This document shows positions 1-8,100 of a stretch of 34,303 nucleotides of DNA, piece after piece. Position 1 is the stretch's first letter. Each line of letters starts with the position of its first letter. Under the pieces are notes generated by a model, which saw only the letters and a list, made by a program, of their open reading frames with translations, was not told the DNA's origin and searched no databases. The position numbers and the translations under genes were made by a program. Source of the DNA: an uncultured Collinsella sp. (GTDB lineage: Bacteria; Actinomycetota; Coriobacteriia; Coriobacteriales; Coriobacteriaceae); contig CAJLUE010000013.1 in NCBI GenBank assembly GCA_905209765.1, positions 1 through 34,303 of the forward strand, read 5' to 3'.

Positions 1-301
1 GGCCAGAATCGGGCAGCATCGCGAGCAAAAACTCAATGTCTTTATCGGAAAGCTCTCGATAGGTCGTTTCGAGAGAAGCCCGACGTCATGCTTCTCGAGT
101 TGCCTGAAGACGCCATTCATGCCCGTGCGCCAGTTACCCTGAGTCTCCTGAGCATATGTCCAATCGATGCCGACTGGCTCAATCTGAACGCCGCTTATGC
201 ACGCGCGAAACTATGAGAGGCGGCTATCTGCCGCTTCTTTGGTTCGCTCGATAATATCTTCGAGCATGCCTGGCATGGCGGAGACATTTGCTGTACTCCA
301 T
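1..301 (-). pseudogene. Remnant of an AAA-type ATP-binding protein gene
   Basis: Reading leftwards from an ATG at 301 behind a good AAAGGAG site, the first codons give MEYSK and the frame then closes. Dropping one A in the AAA run restores a sensible protein (NVSAMPGMLEDIIERTKEAA), which hits a TAG at 211-213. The same frame continues with GVQIEPVGIDW and GNWRTGMNGVFRQLEKHDVGLL. After that, the readable protein jumps to another frame with SLETTYRELSDKDIEFLLAM. From memory, these blocks match the N-terminal and C-terminal parts of a family of roughly 400-residue actinobacterial ATPases, in which GLL is followed by the Walker B segment. About 150 residues between them would be missing. Lesions seen or inferred: a frameshift, a stop, and an internal deletion with frame change. 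The gene continues off the left edge, so its true end is unknown. The family assignment rests on recall of motifs. Confidence 0.55.
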
Positions 302-313
302 GGTAGCTCCTTT

Positions 314-365
314 GCAAGTTTTGCTAATTTTTGCAAGTTTTGCTAACTTTTGCAAGTTTTGCTAA
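314..365 (+). repeat. Three 19-bp direct repeats in front of the ATPase remnant
   Basis: The 14-mer GCAAGTTTTGCTAA occurs exactly at 314-327, 333-346 and 352-365, a constant 19-bp period with AT-rich linkers. Each unit with its left flank forms an imperfect palindrome (TTTGCAA GTT TTGCTAA, one mismatch). On the minus strand the array ends directly before the ribosome-binding site of the degraded ATPase gene. Its place between promoter and start suggests an operator array or regulatory leader rather than a coding repeat. Confidence 0.75.
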
Positions 366-444
366 CGGTTTAACATGTCTTGTGCCGCGGGATTGCAGGA
401 GTGAAAAACGGGGATTCCTATTATTCCGACTACGTTGCAGCGAG

Positions 445-483
445 CGGGGCCCGGAGCGCGATGTTGCTGCGCTCCGGGCCCCG
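445..483 (-). terminator. Strong GC hairpin after the parC-like gene
   Basis: A perfect 15-bp stem (445-459 with 469-483; core GGGGCCCGGAGCGC) with a 9-base loop lies 38 bases past the parC-like stop codon. No T-run follows on either strand, so it is either a non-canonical terminator or an mRNA 3'-end stabiliser. Assignment to the minus-strand transcript is by position. Confidence 0.5.
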
Positions 484-520
484 TTGGTTTGTGGCTTGGA
501 CCAGTTCGACTGCCGCTGTC

Positions 521-2761
521 CTAGTCAAACAGGCTCGGCATGTCGTTTTCTTTCATGAGGGCACCGGCTGAGGGGAGGCTCTGCGCGGTGAACTTTTCGG
601 CTGAGACGCCGGTGCCAAGGATCTCCTCGGTTGTGCCGACGGTGGTGACCGAGCGGCCCTTCTTGGCCGTAAAGGCCTGGACGCCCTGCGTGTTGGTGGT
701 CGTCTTGGTCTTGAGCAGCGACGTGTTGAAGTTCATCAAACGATAGTCGCTCGAGACCAGCGCGATGTCGCGGTCTTCCTTGAGCACCTGGGCATACAGT
801 AGTTTGCTGCCGCCGTAGATGGCGTTCTTAAGGCGCTTGCGGTTGGTCTTGGTGACGTATCCAGAAAGCGCGACGCGCACCACGCGGCCGTTCTCAAAGA
901 CAAACAGCACGTCGGCCTTATAGTCCTCGGGGTCGATGACCCAGATGACGCTCTCGTCGGGCTCCATCTCAAGATCGGTGGGCAGATACGAGCCCAGCTG
1001 GGCCGACTTGGTATCCTCAAACGCCGCAACCTTGCACTTGTACACCTGGCTCTTGTTGGTAAAGACCAGCAACTCGTGGGTGTTGGAGGACGGGAACTCG
1101 ATAAAGGGTTTGTCGCCGTCTTTGTACTTGAGCGTGGTCGCCTTCTTGAGCACGCGGTCCGTCATCTTCTTAAGGTAGCCATCGCGCGAGAGCATGATGG
1201 TCACTGGGTACTCCTCGACCTCGGGCTCCAAGCTTACCTCGATAACCTCATGGGGCTCGATCCTGCCCGTGCGACGCGGCATCACGTACTTCTTGTTGAC
1301 TGCGGCCAGCTCGTCGCTGATGACCTTCTTGATGTTCTCCTCGCTGGAGATGATCTCCTCAAGCTCGGCAATCTCACCCTCTAGCTTGGCGATGTCCTTG
1401 GTGCGGTTGAGGATGTACTCCTCGTTGATGTTGCGGAGTTTAAGCTCGGCAACAAACTCGGCTTGGGTCTCGTCGATGTCGAAGCCGCGCATAAGGTTGG
1501 GCACGACCTCGGCTTCGAGCTTGGTACCGCGGATGATGGCGATGGCCTTGTCGATATCGAGCAGGATCGCCTCGAGGCCGTGCAGCAGGTGCAGGCGCTC
1601 GGACTTTTTGCCCAGGTCAAAGTTAATGCGGCGACGCGTGGACTCAATACGCCACTTGACCCACTCGTGCAGAATCTGGCGCACACCCATAACGCGGGGA
1701 TAGCCGTCGACCAGCACGTTAAAGTTGCACGAGAACGAATCCTGCAGCGTGGTCGAGCGATAGAGCTTGGCCATGAGCTTGTCGGGGTCGACGCCGCGCT
1801 TAAGGTCGATAGCGATGCGCAGACCCGAAAGGTCGGTCTCGTCGCGGATGTCGGCGATCTCCTTGACCTTGCCCTCCTTGGAGAGCTTGACGATGCGCTC
1901 GATGATGACATCGGTCTTGGTGGTGTAGGGGATCTCGTAGACCTCGATGATGCGCTCTTCGGGAATCCAACGCCAGCGGGAGCGGATCTGGAAGCTGCCC
2001 AGGCCGGTCTCGATAATCTTCTCCATCTCCTCGCGGCGGTAGATGATCTCGCCGCCGGTCGAGAAGTCGGGCATGGGCATGTACTCGAGCAGGTCGCAAT
2101 CGGGATCCTGCAGGTAGTGCATCGTGGCGGTGCAGACCTCGTTGAGGTTGAAGCCGCAGATGTCGGACGCCATGGCGACGCCGATGCCCTTGTTGGCCGA
2201 GACGAGGATGTTGGGGAACGTGGTGGGCAGCAGGCGCGGCTCCTTCATGGCACCGTCGTAGCTGTCGACGAAGTCGACCGGGTCCTTGTCGATGTCCTTG
2301 AAGATCTCGGCGCTGATGGGGGAGAGCTTGGCTTCGGTATAACGCGAGGCGGCGTAGCTCAGGTCGCCCGAATAGTACTTGCCAAAGTTGCCCTTCGACT
2401 CCACGAAGGGCGCAAGCAGCGCTTCGTTGCCCGTCGCCAGGCGCACCATCGTCTCGTAGATCGCGGCATCGCCGTGCGGGTTGAGCTTCATGGTCTGGCC
2501 CACGATGTTGGCGCTCTTCTGGCGCTCGCCCTTGAGCAGACCCATCTTGTACATGGTGTAGAGCAGCTTGCGGTGCGAGGGCTTAAAGCCGTCGATCTCG
2601 GGGAACGCACGCGAGACGTTGACGCTCATGGCGTAGGGCATGTAGTTGACCTCGAGCGTCTGCGTGATCGGCTGGTCGGTGACCTCGGAGTGCAGGCCGA
2701 TGACGTTTTCGGCGTTGACCTGCTTTTTCTTTGGCTGGTTCTTCGTCTTCTTCTTTGCCAC
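521..2761 (-). CDS. parC: Type IIA topoisomerase subunit A (ParC/GyrA-like)
   Basis: This is the DNA breakage-reunion subunit of a type II topoisomerase, 746 residues. It starts with GTG behind GAGGA. The GyrA/ParC core fills about residues 25-500. The catalytic tyrosine is Y141 in AASRYTEAKLS, and the helix that binds the gate DNA carries NPHGDAAIYET (94-104). A β-pinwheel C-terminal domain follows from about 525. The protein is short for GyrA, and I see no GyrA-box (QRRGGKG-like) in the tail, which argues for a decatenase (topoisomerase IV type) rather than a supercoiling gyrase. The positions equivalent to E. coli GyrA S83 and D87 are A99 and E103. It lies 45 bases downstream of the ParE/GyrB-like gene and is surely cotranscribed with it. 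A separate gyrA/gyrB pair is expected elsewhere in the genome. Family certain; the topo IV label is inferred. Confidence 0.9.
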   Translation of the reverse strand: MAKKKTKNQPKKKQVNAENVIGLHSEVTDQPITQTLEVNYMPYAMSVNVSRAFPEIDGFKPSHRKLLYTMYKMGLLKGERQKSANIVGQTMKLNPHGDAAIYETMVRLATGNEALLAPFVESKGNFGKYYSGDLSYAASRYTEAKLSPISAEIFKDIDKDPVDFVDSYDGAMKEPRLLPTTFPNILVSANKGIGVAMASDICGFNLNEVCTATMHYLQDPDCDLLEYMPMPDFSTGGEIIYRREEMEKIIETGLGSFQIRSRWRWIPEERIIEVYEIPYTTKTDVIIERIVKLSKEGKVKEIADIRDETDLSGLRIAIDLKRGVDPDKLMAKLYRSTTLQDSFSCNFNVLVDGYPRVMGVRQILHEWVKWRIESTRRRINFDLGKKSERLHLLHGLEAILLDIDKAIAIIRGTKLEAEVVPNLMRGFDIDETQAEFVAELKLRNINEEYILNRTKDIAKLEGEIAELEEIISSEENIKKVISDELAAVNKKYVMPRRTGRIEPHEVIEVSLEPEVEEYPVTIMLSRDGYLKKMTDRVLKKATTLKYKDGDKPFIEFPSSNTHELLVFTNKSQVYKCKVAAFEDTKSAQLGSYLPTDLEMEPDESVIWVIDPEDYKADVLFVFENGRVVRVALSGYVTKTNRKRLKNAIYGGSKLLYAQVLKEDRDIALVSSDYRLMNFNTSLLKTKTTTNTQGVQAFTAKKGRSVTTVGTTEEILGTGVSAEKFTAQSLPSAGALMKENDMPSLFD

Positions 2762-2806
2762 GATATCCTCTTGAACTTCTTATGGGCCGTCGTTATCGAT
2801 TTGCTG

Positions 2807-4804
2807 CTATTGCAGGTCCAGCTGGTCCAGGTATTCCTTGCCGTGCTCGGAGATATGGCGTTTGCGGCCTGCCTCGTCGTTGCCCAGCAACAGGTTGAAC
2901 ATGGTCTCCATCTTAGTGACGTCCTCGGGCTCCACCTTGATCAGGCGACGCGTCTCGGGGTTCATGGTGGTGAGCCACATCATGTCCGGATCGTTCTCAC
3001 CAAGACCCTTGGAGCGGTTGATCGAGCACTTTTGGTCGCCGATCTCTTTGAGGATGCCGTTCTTCTCGAGCTCGGTGTAGGCAAAGTAGGTCTTCTCTTT
3101 GCAGTTGATCTCGTAGAGCGGCGACTCGGCGATATACACGTAACCCTCGTCGATAAGTGTGGGCACCAGGCGGTAGAGCATGGTGAGCACGAGCGTGCGG
3201 ATGTGATAACCGTCGACGTCGGCATCCGTACAGATGATGACCTTGTTCCAGTTGAGGTTGTCCAGGTCAAAGGCACCAAGGTTCTTGATGCGCTTGTCCT
3301 TGATCTCCACACCGCAGCCCAGCACGCGCATGAGGTCCATGATGATGTCGGACTTAAAGATGCGCGGGTAGTCCTCCTTCAGGCAGTTGAGGATCTTACC
3401 GCGGACGGGCATAACGCCCTGGAACTCGGCATCGCGCGAGGTGCGAATGGCGCCTGCTGCCGAGTCGCCCTCTACGATGTAGATCTCGCGGCGGCTCTTG
3501 TCCTTGGAGCGGCAGTCGATGAACTTCTGCACGCGGTTGGCCATGTCGGTCTTCTGCTGCAGGTTGGTCTTGATGCTCTGACGCGTCTTCTCGGCGTTCT
3601 CGCGCGAGCGCTTGTTGATGAGCACCTGCTCCATGATCTTGTTGGCGGCGTCTTTATTCTCGATCAAGTAGGTCGAGAGGCGCTCCTTAAAGAAGGCCGT
3701 CATAGCCTGCTGGATAAAGCGGTTATTGATGGCCTTCTTGGTCTGGTTCTCGTAGGACGTCTGAGTGGAGAAGCAGTTGGTCACCAGCACCAGGCAGTCC
3801 TGGACGTCCTGCCATTTGATGCCGCTCTCGTTTTTGTTGTATTTGCCCTGTTGCTTGATGTAGGCATCGATGGCGCTGGTCAGAGCGCTACGGGCGGCCT
3901 TCTCGGGCGAACCGCCGTTCTCGAGCCACGATGAATTGTGGTAGTACTCCTGCATCATGAAGGTGCGCGAGAAGCACATGCATGCGGTGATTTTTACGTT
4001 GTAATCGGGCAGGTCCTCGCGATCGCGACCGCGACGGTCGGCCTCGATAAAGAAGGGCTCGGTGAGGTAGTCGGTACCGACCTTCTCGAGCACGTAGTCT
4101 TCGATGCCCTTGGGATAGCAAAAATCCTCTTCGGAAAACTCGCCATCGTCACCTTCGATGCGCAGGCGGAAGGTCACGTTGGCGTTGACCACGGCCTGGC
4201 GGCGCATGGTCTCGCGATACCAATCGTGGGGAATGCTAATCGAGGTAAAGACCTCAAGATCGGGACGCCATTTGATAGTGGTGCCGGTGCGGTTCTCGTC
4301 GCTGGGCTCAATCTCGAGTGCCTTCTTTTTGGCGCCGACAACCTTGCCCTTCTTAAAGTGCATGGAGTACTTGTTGCCGTCGCGCCAAACCGTGACGTCC
4401 ATGTATTCGGAAGCGTACTGAGTCGCGCAGGAGCCCAGGCCGTTGGTGCCGAGCGAGAAGTCGTAGTCGCCGCCCTGGTTGTTATTGTATTTGCCGCCGG
4501 CGTAGAGCTCGCAAAAGACGAGCTCCCAGTTAAAGCGCTTCTCGGAAGGGTTCCAGTCGAGCGGGCAGCCACGGCCGTTGTCCTCTACCTGGATAGAGCC
4601 ATCGCGAAAAGCGGTAAGGGTGATGAGCTTGCCGTAGCCCTGGCGCGCCTCGTCAACGGCGTTGGACAGGATCTCGAAGGCGGCATGCGCGCAGCCGTCG
4701 AGCCCGTCCGAGCCAAAGATAACGGCGGGGCGCAGACGTACGCGTTCCTCGTCCTTGAGCTGGCGGATACTGTCGTTACCATAGTTTGCGGTGTTTTTTG
4801 CCAT
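2807..4804 (-). CDS. parE: Type IIA topoisomerase subunit B (ParE/GyrB-like)
   Basis: This is the ATPase subunit, 665 residues, start ATG. The GHKL (Bergerat) ATP site is clear: E44 and N48 in EILSNAVDEA, the DNGRG loop at 75-79, and the glycine-rich lid GTNGLGSC at 119-126. The transducer domain follows. The TOPRIM metal site has E445 in IVEGDSAAG and the DADVDG motif at 527-532, with PVRGKILN between them. At 665 residues it is near the usual ParE or short GyrB length and has no large insert. The insert-rich N-terminal half (for example WNPSEKRFNWELV) looks divergent from housekeeping GyrB, again favouring a second topoisomerase. It forms an operon with the subunit A gene downstream. A sigma70-like promoter is proposed at 4859-4887. 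Confidence 0.9.
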   Translation of the reverse strand: MAKNTANYGNDSIRQLKDEERVRLRPAVIFGSDGLDGCAHAAFEILSNAVDEARQGYGKLITLTAFRDGSIQVEDNGRGCPLDWNPSEKRFNWELVFCELYAGGKYNNNQGGDYDFSLGTNGLGSCATQYASEYMDVTVWRDGNKYSMHFKKGKVVGAKKKALEIEPSDENRTGTTIKWRPDLEVFTSISIPHDWYRETMRRQAVVNANVTFRLRIEGDDGEFSEEDFCYPKGIEDYVLEKVGTDYLTEPFFIEADRRGRDREDLPDYNVKITACMCFSRTFMMQEYYHNSSWLENGGSPEKAARSALTSAIDAYIKQQGKYNKNESGIKWQDVQDCLVLVTNCFSTQTSYENQTKKAINNRFIQQAMTAFFKERLSTYLIENKDAANKIMEQVLINKRSRENAEKTRQSIKTNLQQKTDMANRVQKFIDCRSKDKSRREIYIVEGDSAAGAIRTSRDAEFQGVMPVRGKILNCLKEDYPRIFKSDIIMDLMRVLGCGVEIKDKRIKNLGAFDLDNLNWNKVIICTDADVDGYHIRTLVLTMLYRLVPTLIDEGYVYIAESPLYEINCKEKTYFAYTELEKNGILKEIGDQKCSINRSKGLGENDPDMMWLTTMNPETRRLIKVEPEDVTKMETMFNLLLGNDEAGRKRHISEHGKEYLDQLDLQ

Positions 4805-4858
4805 ACTCGCTCTCTCGGTGCTCCCTTGCTGCGTTTAAGTCATATAGATAGTCAAGGT

Positions 4859-4887
4859 AGCATAGCCCAGCCCACAGGCGATTCCAA
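4859..4887 (-). promoter_or_regulatory. Candidate promoter of the parE-parC operon
   Basis: On the minus strand TTGGAA (4887-4882), a 17-base spacer and TATGCT (4864-4859) resemble sigma70-type -35 and -10 boxes. Transcription would begin near 4852, leaving a ~48-base leader. The 31-bp hairpin at 4899-4929 sits just upstream of the -35 box. Confidence 0.4.
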
Positions 4888-4898
4888 CCAACACGAAA

Positions 4899-4929
4899 TC
4901 CATCGAACAATCGTTCGGAGTTCGATGGA
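4899..4929. repeat. Inverted repeat upstream of the topoisomerase promoter
   Basis: TCCATCGAAC (4899-4908) pairs perfectly with GTTCGATGGA (4920-4929) across an 11-base loop. It is 12 bases upstream of the proposed -35 box and 7 bases from the next palindrome. It could be an operator or part of a small mobile or structural repeat. Confidence 0.6.
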
Positions 4930-4936
4930 GATTCGT

Positions 4937-4973
4937 TTACTCGGACAAAACCGAGTCGGTTCTGACCGAGTAA
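4937..4973. repeat. 37-bp near-perfect palindrome
   Basis: The ends TTACTCGG and CCGAGTAA pair perfectly. The centre ACCGAGTCGGT is itself a perfect palindrome around one base. Only two pairs between these blocks, plus the axis, fail. The structure can form one long cruciform or a nested hairpin. It does not look like a terminator because no T-run follows. Its function is unknown: operator and repeat element are both possible. Confidence 0.65.
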
Positions 4974-4989
4974 GTTTGAAGACGGCCGA

Positions 4990-5106
4990 ATGTGTCTTGC
5001 TGCGTTTGCGGTTGGATACGTTGTCGAAGACGTGTCGTGCGGATTGTTGGCGAAAAGACGTCGTGCCAAGCTCGAGGCAGAACTCGACTCCTCAGACGAC
5101 ATTTAA
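4990..5106 (+). CDS. Possible 38-residue membrane-associated peptide
   Basis: This is a short open frame from ATG at 4990 to TAA at 5104-5106. It would encode MCLAAFAVGYVVEDV, then a basic stretch AKRRRAKLEAEL and an acidic end DSSDDI. The hydrophobic start followed by a charged helix looks like a small membrane-anchored or amphipathic peptide and unlike a random shadow frame. An intrinsic terminator nine bases after the stop, on the same strand, supports a plus-strand transcript. No convincing ribosome-binding site or promoter is visible, and the upstream frame is closed by TGA at 4963-4965. It may instead be the 3' remnant of a larger lost gene. I recognise no family. Confidence 0.3.
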   Translation: MCLAAFAVGYVVEDVSCGLLAKRRRAKLEAELDSSDDI

Positions 5107-5114
5107 TGCGTAAT

Positions 5115-5150
5115 GGGCCGGCTCTGGGTATCCAGAACCAGCCCTTTTTT
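5115..5150 (+). terminator. Intrinsic terminator, plus strand
   Basis: A 13-bp stem with two mismatches (5115-5127 with 5132-5144) and a 4-base loop is followed by TTTTTT at 5145-5150. The T-run is on the plus strand only, so it ends rightward transcription. The only candidate gene it can serve is the small open frame ending at 5106. Confidence 0.65.
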
Positions 5151-5197
5151 GATGCTCGATGAGCCGAGTCGGCGTCTCTCACAAAAGTAGCTAGGAG

Positions 5198-8100
5198 CTA
5201 GCGAGGTCTATCAGAATTGACCTCATTGGCGGTGTCGGTTTCGAGCGCCGTGCGGCGGGCGCTGTAGGCGATAAGGCCGGCGCCTGCCGCGGCGAGTGCT
5301 GCAGCGGCTGCCGTGAGGGGGGCGTTGACATCGCCCGTGCCCGCAAGCGCGCCCGCTTTTCCGGAGCGCTTGTTATTGCCGTGGTCCTTGCCACTGCCGG
5401 AGCTGCTTCCGCCGGAGCCGCCGCCCTCGTCAGTGCCGCCGCCACTCGTGCCGCCATCGCCGTCGACCGTCATCGGGGCGTCGTGAAGTTCTGTCGTATC
5501 CGCGCTGCCGCATACGCCGACCTGAACTTCTGAGCGCTCGCATGCCGCGTCGGGCACATGAAGTTCGTGCAGTACGGCACCCAGCGCCGAGTTTGCGCCC
5601 GGTCGAATTTCCTCGAGCGTTACGGGATCGAGCGCCACCAGATTACGCGCCTTCGCATACAGCGTTACGCGTTTGCCCACTTCGTCGTTCCAACTCTCGG
5701 GGATGGCGAAGCTCATACGGAACTGTGCCGTGCAACCCGGTGCCAGCACGGCGTTGCCGTTGTCGGCTACCAGCGGGTGCGTTGCAAAACGTGCGCCCAG
5801 CGTCTCGAGCGCGTACTTCACGTGTGCCATATCGTTGGCCGAAGCGTCCTCGGCAAGCTCTGGATCAAAGATCGAAGCCATGCGTGCGTTCGCGCCGAAC
5901 CCGATGGATGCGCTGGAGAACGGCTGGCTGGAGCCCTCTCGGTACAGATCGATCGTGCCGGCGGTCAGCAAGGTGTTGCCGTCGTTTCGCACCGTGACCA
6001 TGAAGGATTCGCCTGCTGCTCCGGGCACCACCGCGCCCGAGGTAGCGACCGCGCCCGTCGGAGTGGCACACGCCACCAAGGGCACTTCGATGCCGTGCAG
6101 CTCTGCCTCGCTCTTCTCCGCGCTCACAATGTGCGTGGCGAGCGCGGAGAGCATGCCTCCCGACGTCAAAAATGTCGTTATCTGATCGACGGGATGGTCC
6201 AGCTCGCACATCACGAACGGCTCCGTGAACAGATCGCCTGCCAAGGTGCTGGCGAAGATGCGGAAGTGCTTGCCCATCACTGCTACCGGGTTGCCTTCTT
6301 CGTCGTAGGTTTGCCCCACCTTGCCATCGGTGTTCTCTACATAGAGCACGCACCTGCCGTTGTTGCTTACGCTAAACGATGCCGGGCCACAGCCTGCGGC
6401 ACCCACGGGCTGCGTTGCAAATGCCGATGCTCCTCGCGTCCAAGTAATATGCTGCAGTTGCTCGTTGACGGTTGCCAAAAAGCCCGAATGTTGTGGCCAC
6501 GGCACCGCGTGGGGTACTGTGGCATCTGGTGGCATAACGCCCCAACCCGCGATGGACTGGCCGATCACGGCATACGATGCGCAGCCACAACCGTTTGCAG
6601 TTTCGTATGCAACGGGCACCACCATTTTGCCGTTGATATTCTCGGGTACGCCCAGCTCGATGCTCGATGGCGCTTGCGGAAAGCGGAGGACCTGACGGAA
6701 CGTGAGGCTGTCGCCCAAATCATCCGACCACAGGGTGAAGCACTCCAGCGCAACCTCTGCCTCATTGCCCAGCGCCTTTTCTGCGGTGGTTCCGCGGCGG
6801 TGGAGGTAAGCGCCCGACAGGCGCCCGTCGACCAGCGTCTTGCCCACCGTGATGCGTGGACACTGCAGACAATGGTGGCCATCCTCCTGAAGGCGGCCGC
6901 GCGAGATGCTGCGCCACGACGTGTGCGACATCACGCGAACTCCGTCGTTGCTTATGCGCAGGCGCACAACGGACAGTATGCCGGCTGTGCTTGCCGTATC
7001 GAAAAGGGTGTTGTCGCCGTCGGGGCGCTCGCCCGAGACCAGCAGCACGTACGCGTCCTGGTTTTCTCTTCCGTCCGTATATTCCACTACGTCGAAGTCG
7101 TAATCGAATATGCCGTCGCGCTCCACGTCGCCCTCGCCAAAGCCAAGGGGGAAGTCCACGGGCATGGGGGCAGACCACGTGCCGTTTGCCTTTGTGTGCA
7201 CCACCAGGCGCGAGCGGCCATTGTCGCCGTAGCGCACCGAGGCGATACGGAACAGGCATTCTACGCCGGCGATCATTGCCAGCTTCATGTGAGCTTCGCT
7301 GAGCACGCCGGAAAACAGCACGTTGTCGCTCGAGGGCTTGATGCCGCCACGCTCGTCCTCCGATACACCAGCAGAATTGGCGTTGGGGTCCGCAACAGCG
7401 TTCGTCGCCTGCTCGATATAGGTGTACTCGTACATCGGCGCGGCGTTTTCGTCGTTCCCTATCAGTGCATGGACGAAATGCTCGATCTGTCCCGCGTCGT
7501 CGCTTTCTGCATCCGCCTCGAGCTCAATGCACGTGACCGCTTGATCCCAATCGCGCACGACAGGCGCGGCGTTTACGGCAGTGGCCTTAACCTCGGCGCG
7601 TGCGAGCAGCTCGGCGTTGGTGACGATGGTGGCCGATGCGATAAATTGCGGCACGCCGCCCGCCTCGATGTTGCCGGGCGTGCCGAAGCGGGCATCCAGC
7701 GTGTAAGGCGTATCTCCACCCAATGCGAGCTCAGAGCGCTGGAGCACATACTGGTTGCCATTGTTCACCGACATATTCCACGAATCGAGGAGTGTGGGCC
7801 ACGACCCCGACCAAGCCTTGGTGGTCCACTTGAACATTACAAACTGGAGTATCACATCGACATCGACGTCTGCACCTACGCGCAGTCGCGGAAGCTGGTG
7901 TCCATCTGCCTTCTCGTACCCAATGAACAGCGTGAGGGATGCGGCGCCGCGCACGGCAGACGAGGCGACGCCTGCAACGCCGGCGCCAAAGGTGACGGCA
8001 AGCCCGATCTGGATGGTGAACGATCCCGACGTATTGGAATAGTCGAGCGAAATGTTCTTGAAAAACGCCGCGCCGCTGCCGTGCGTGTGGGCGCCCACGG

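Noticed and set aside
314..365. CRISPR-like array
   Set aside because: Units are 14 bp with 5-bp linkers and no unique spacers, and no cas genes are present.
1463..3934. 823-codon plus-strand open frame
   Set aside because: It lies antisense to both topoisomerase genes, which carry all catalytic motifs. Its composition (Val/Leu/Asp/His-rich) is typical of a shadow frame in GC-rich DNA.
521..4804. Calling the pair the housekeeping gyrase
   Set aside because: No GyrA-box, short subunit A, divergent subunit B, and no dnaA/recF neighbourhood.
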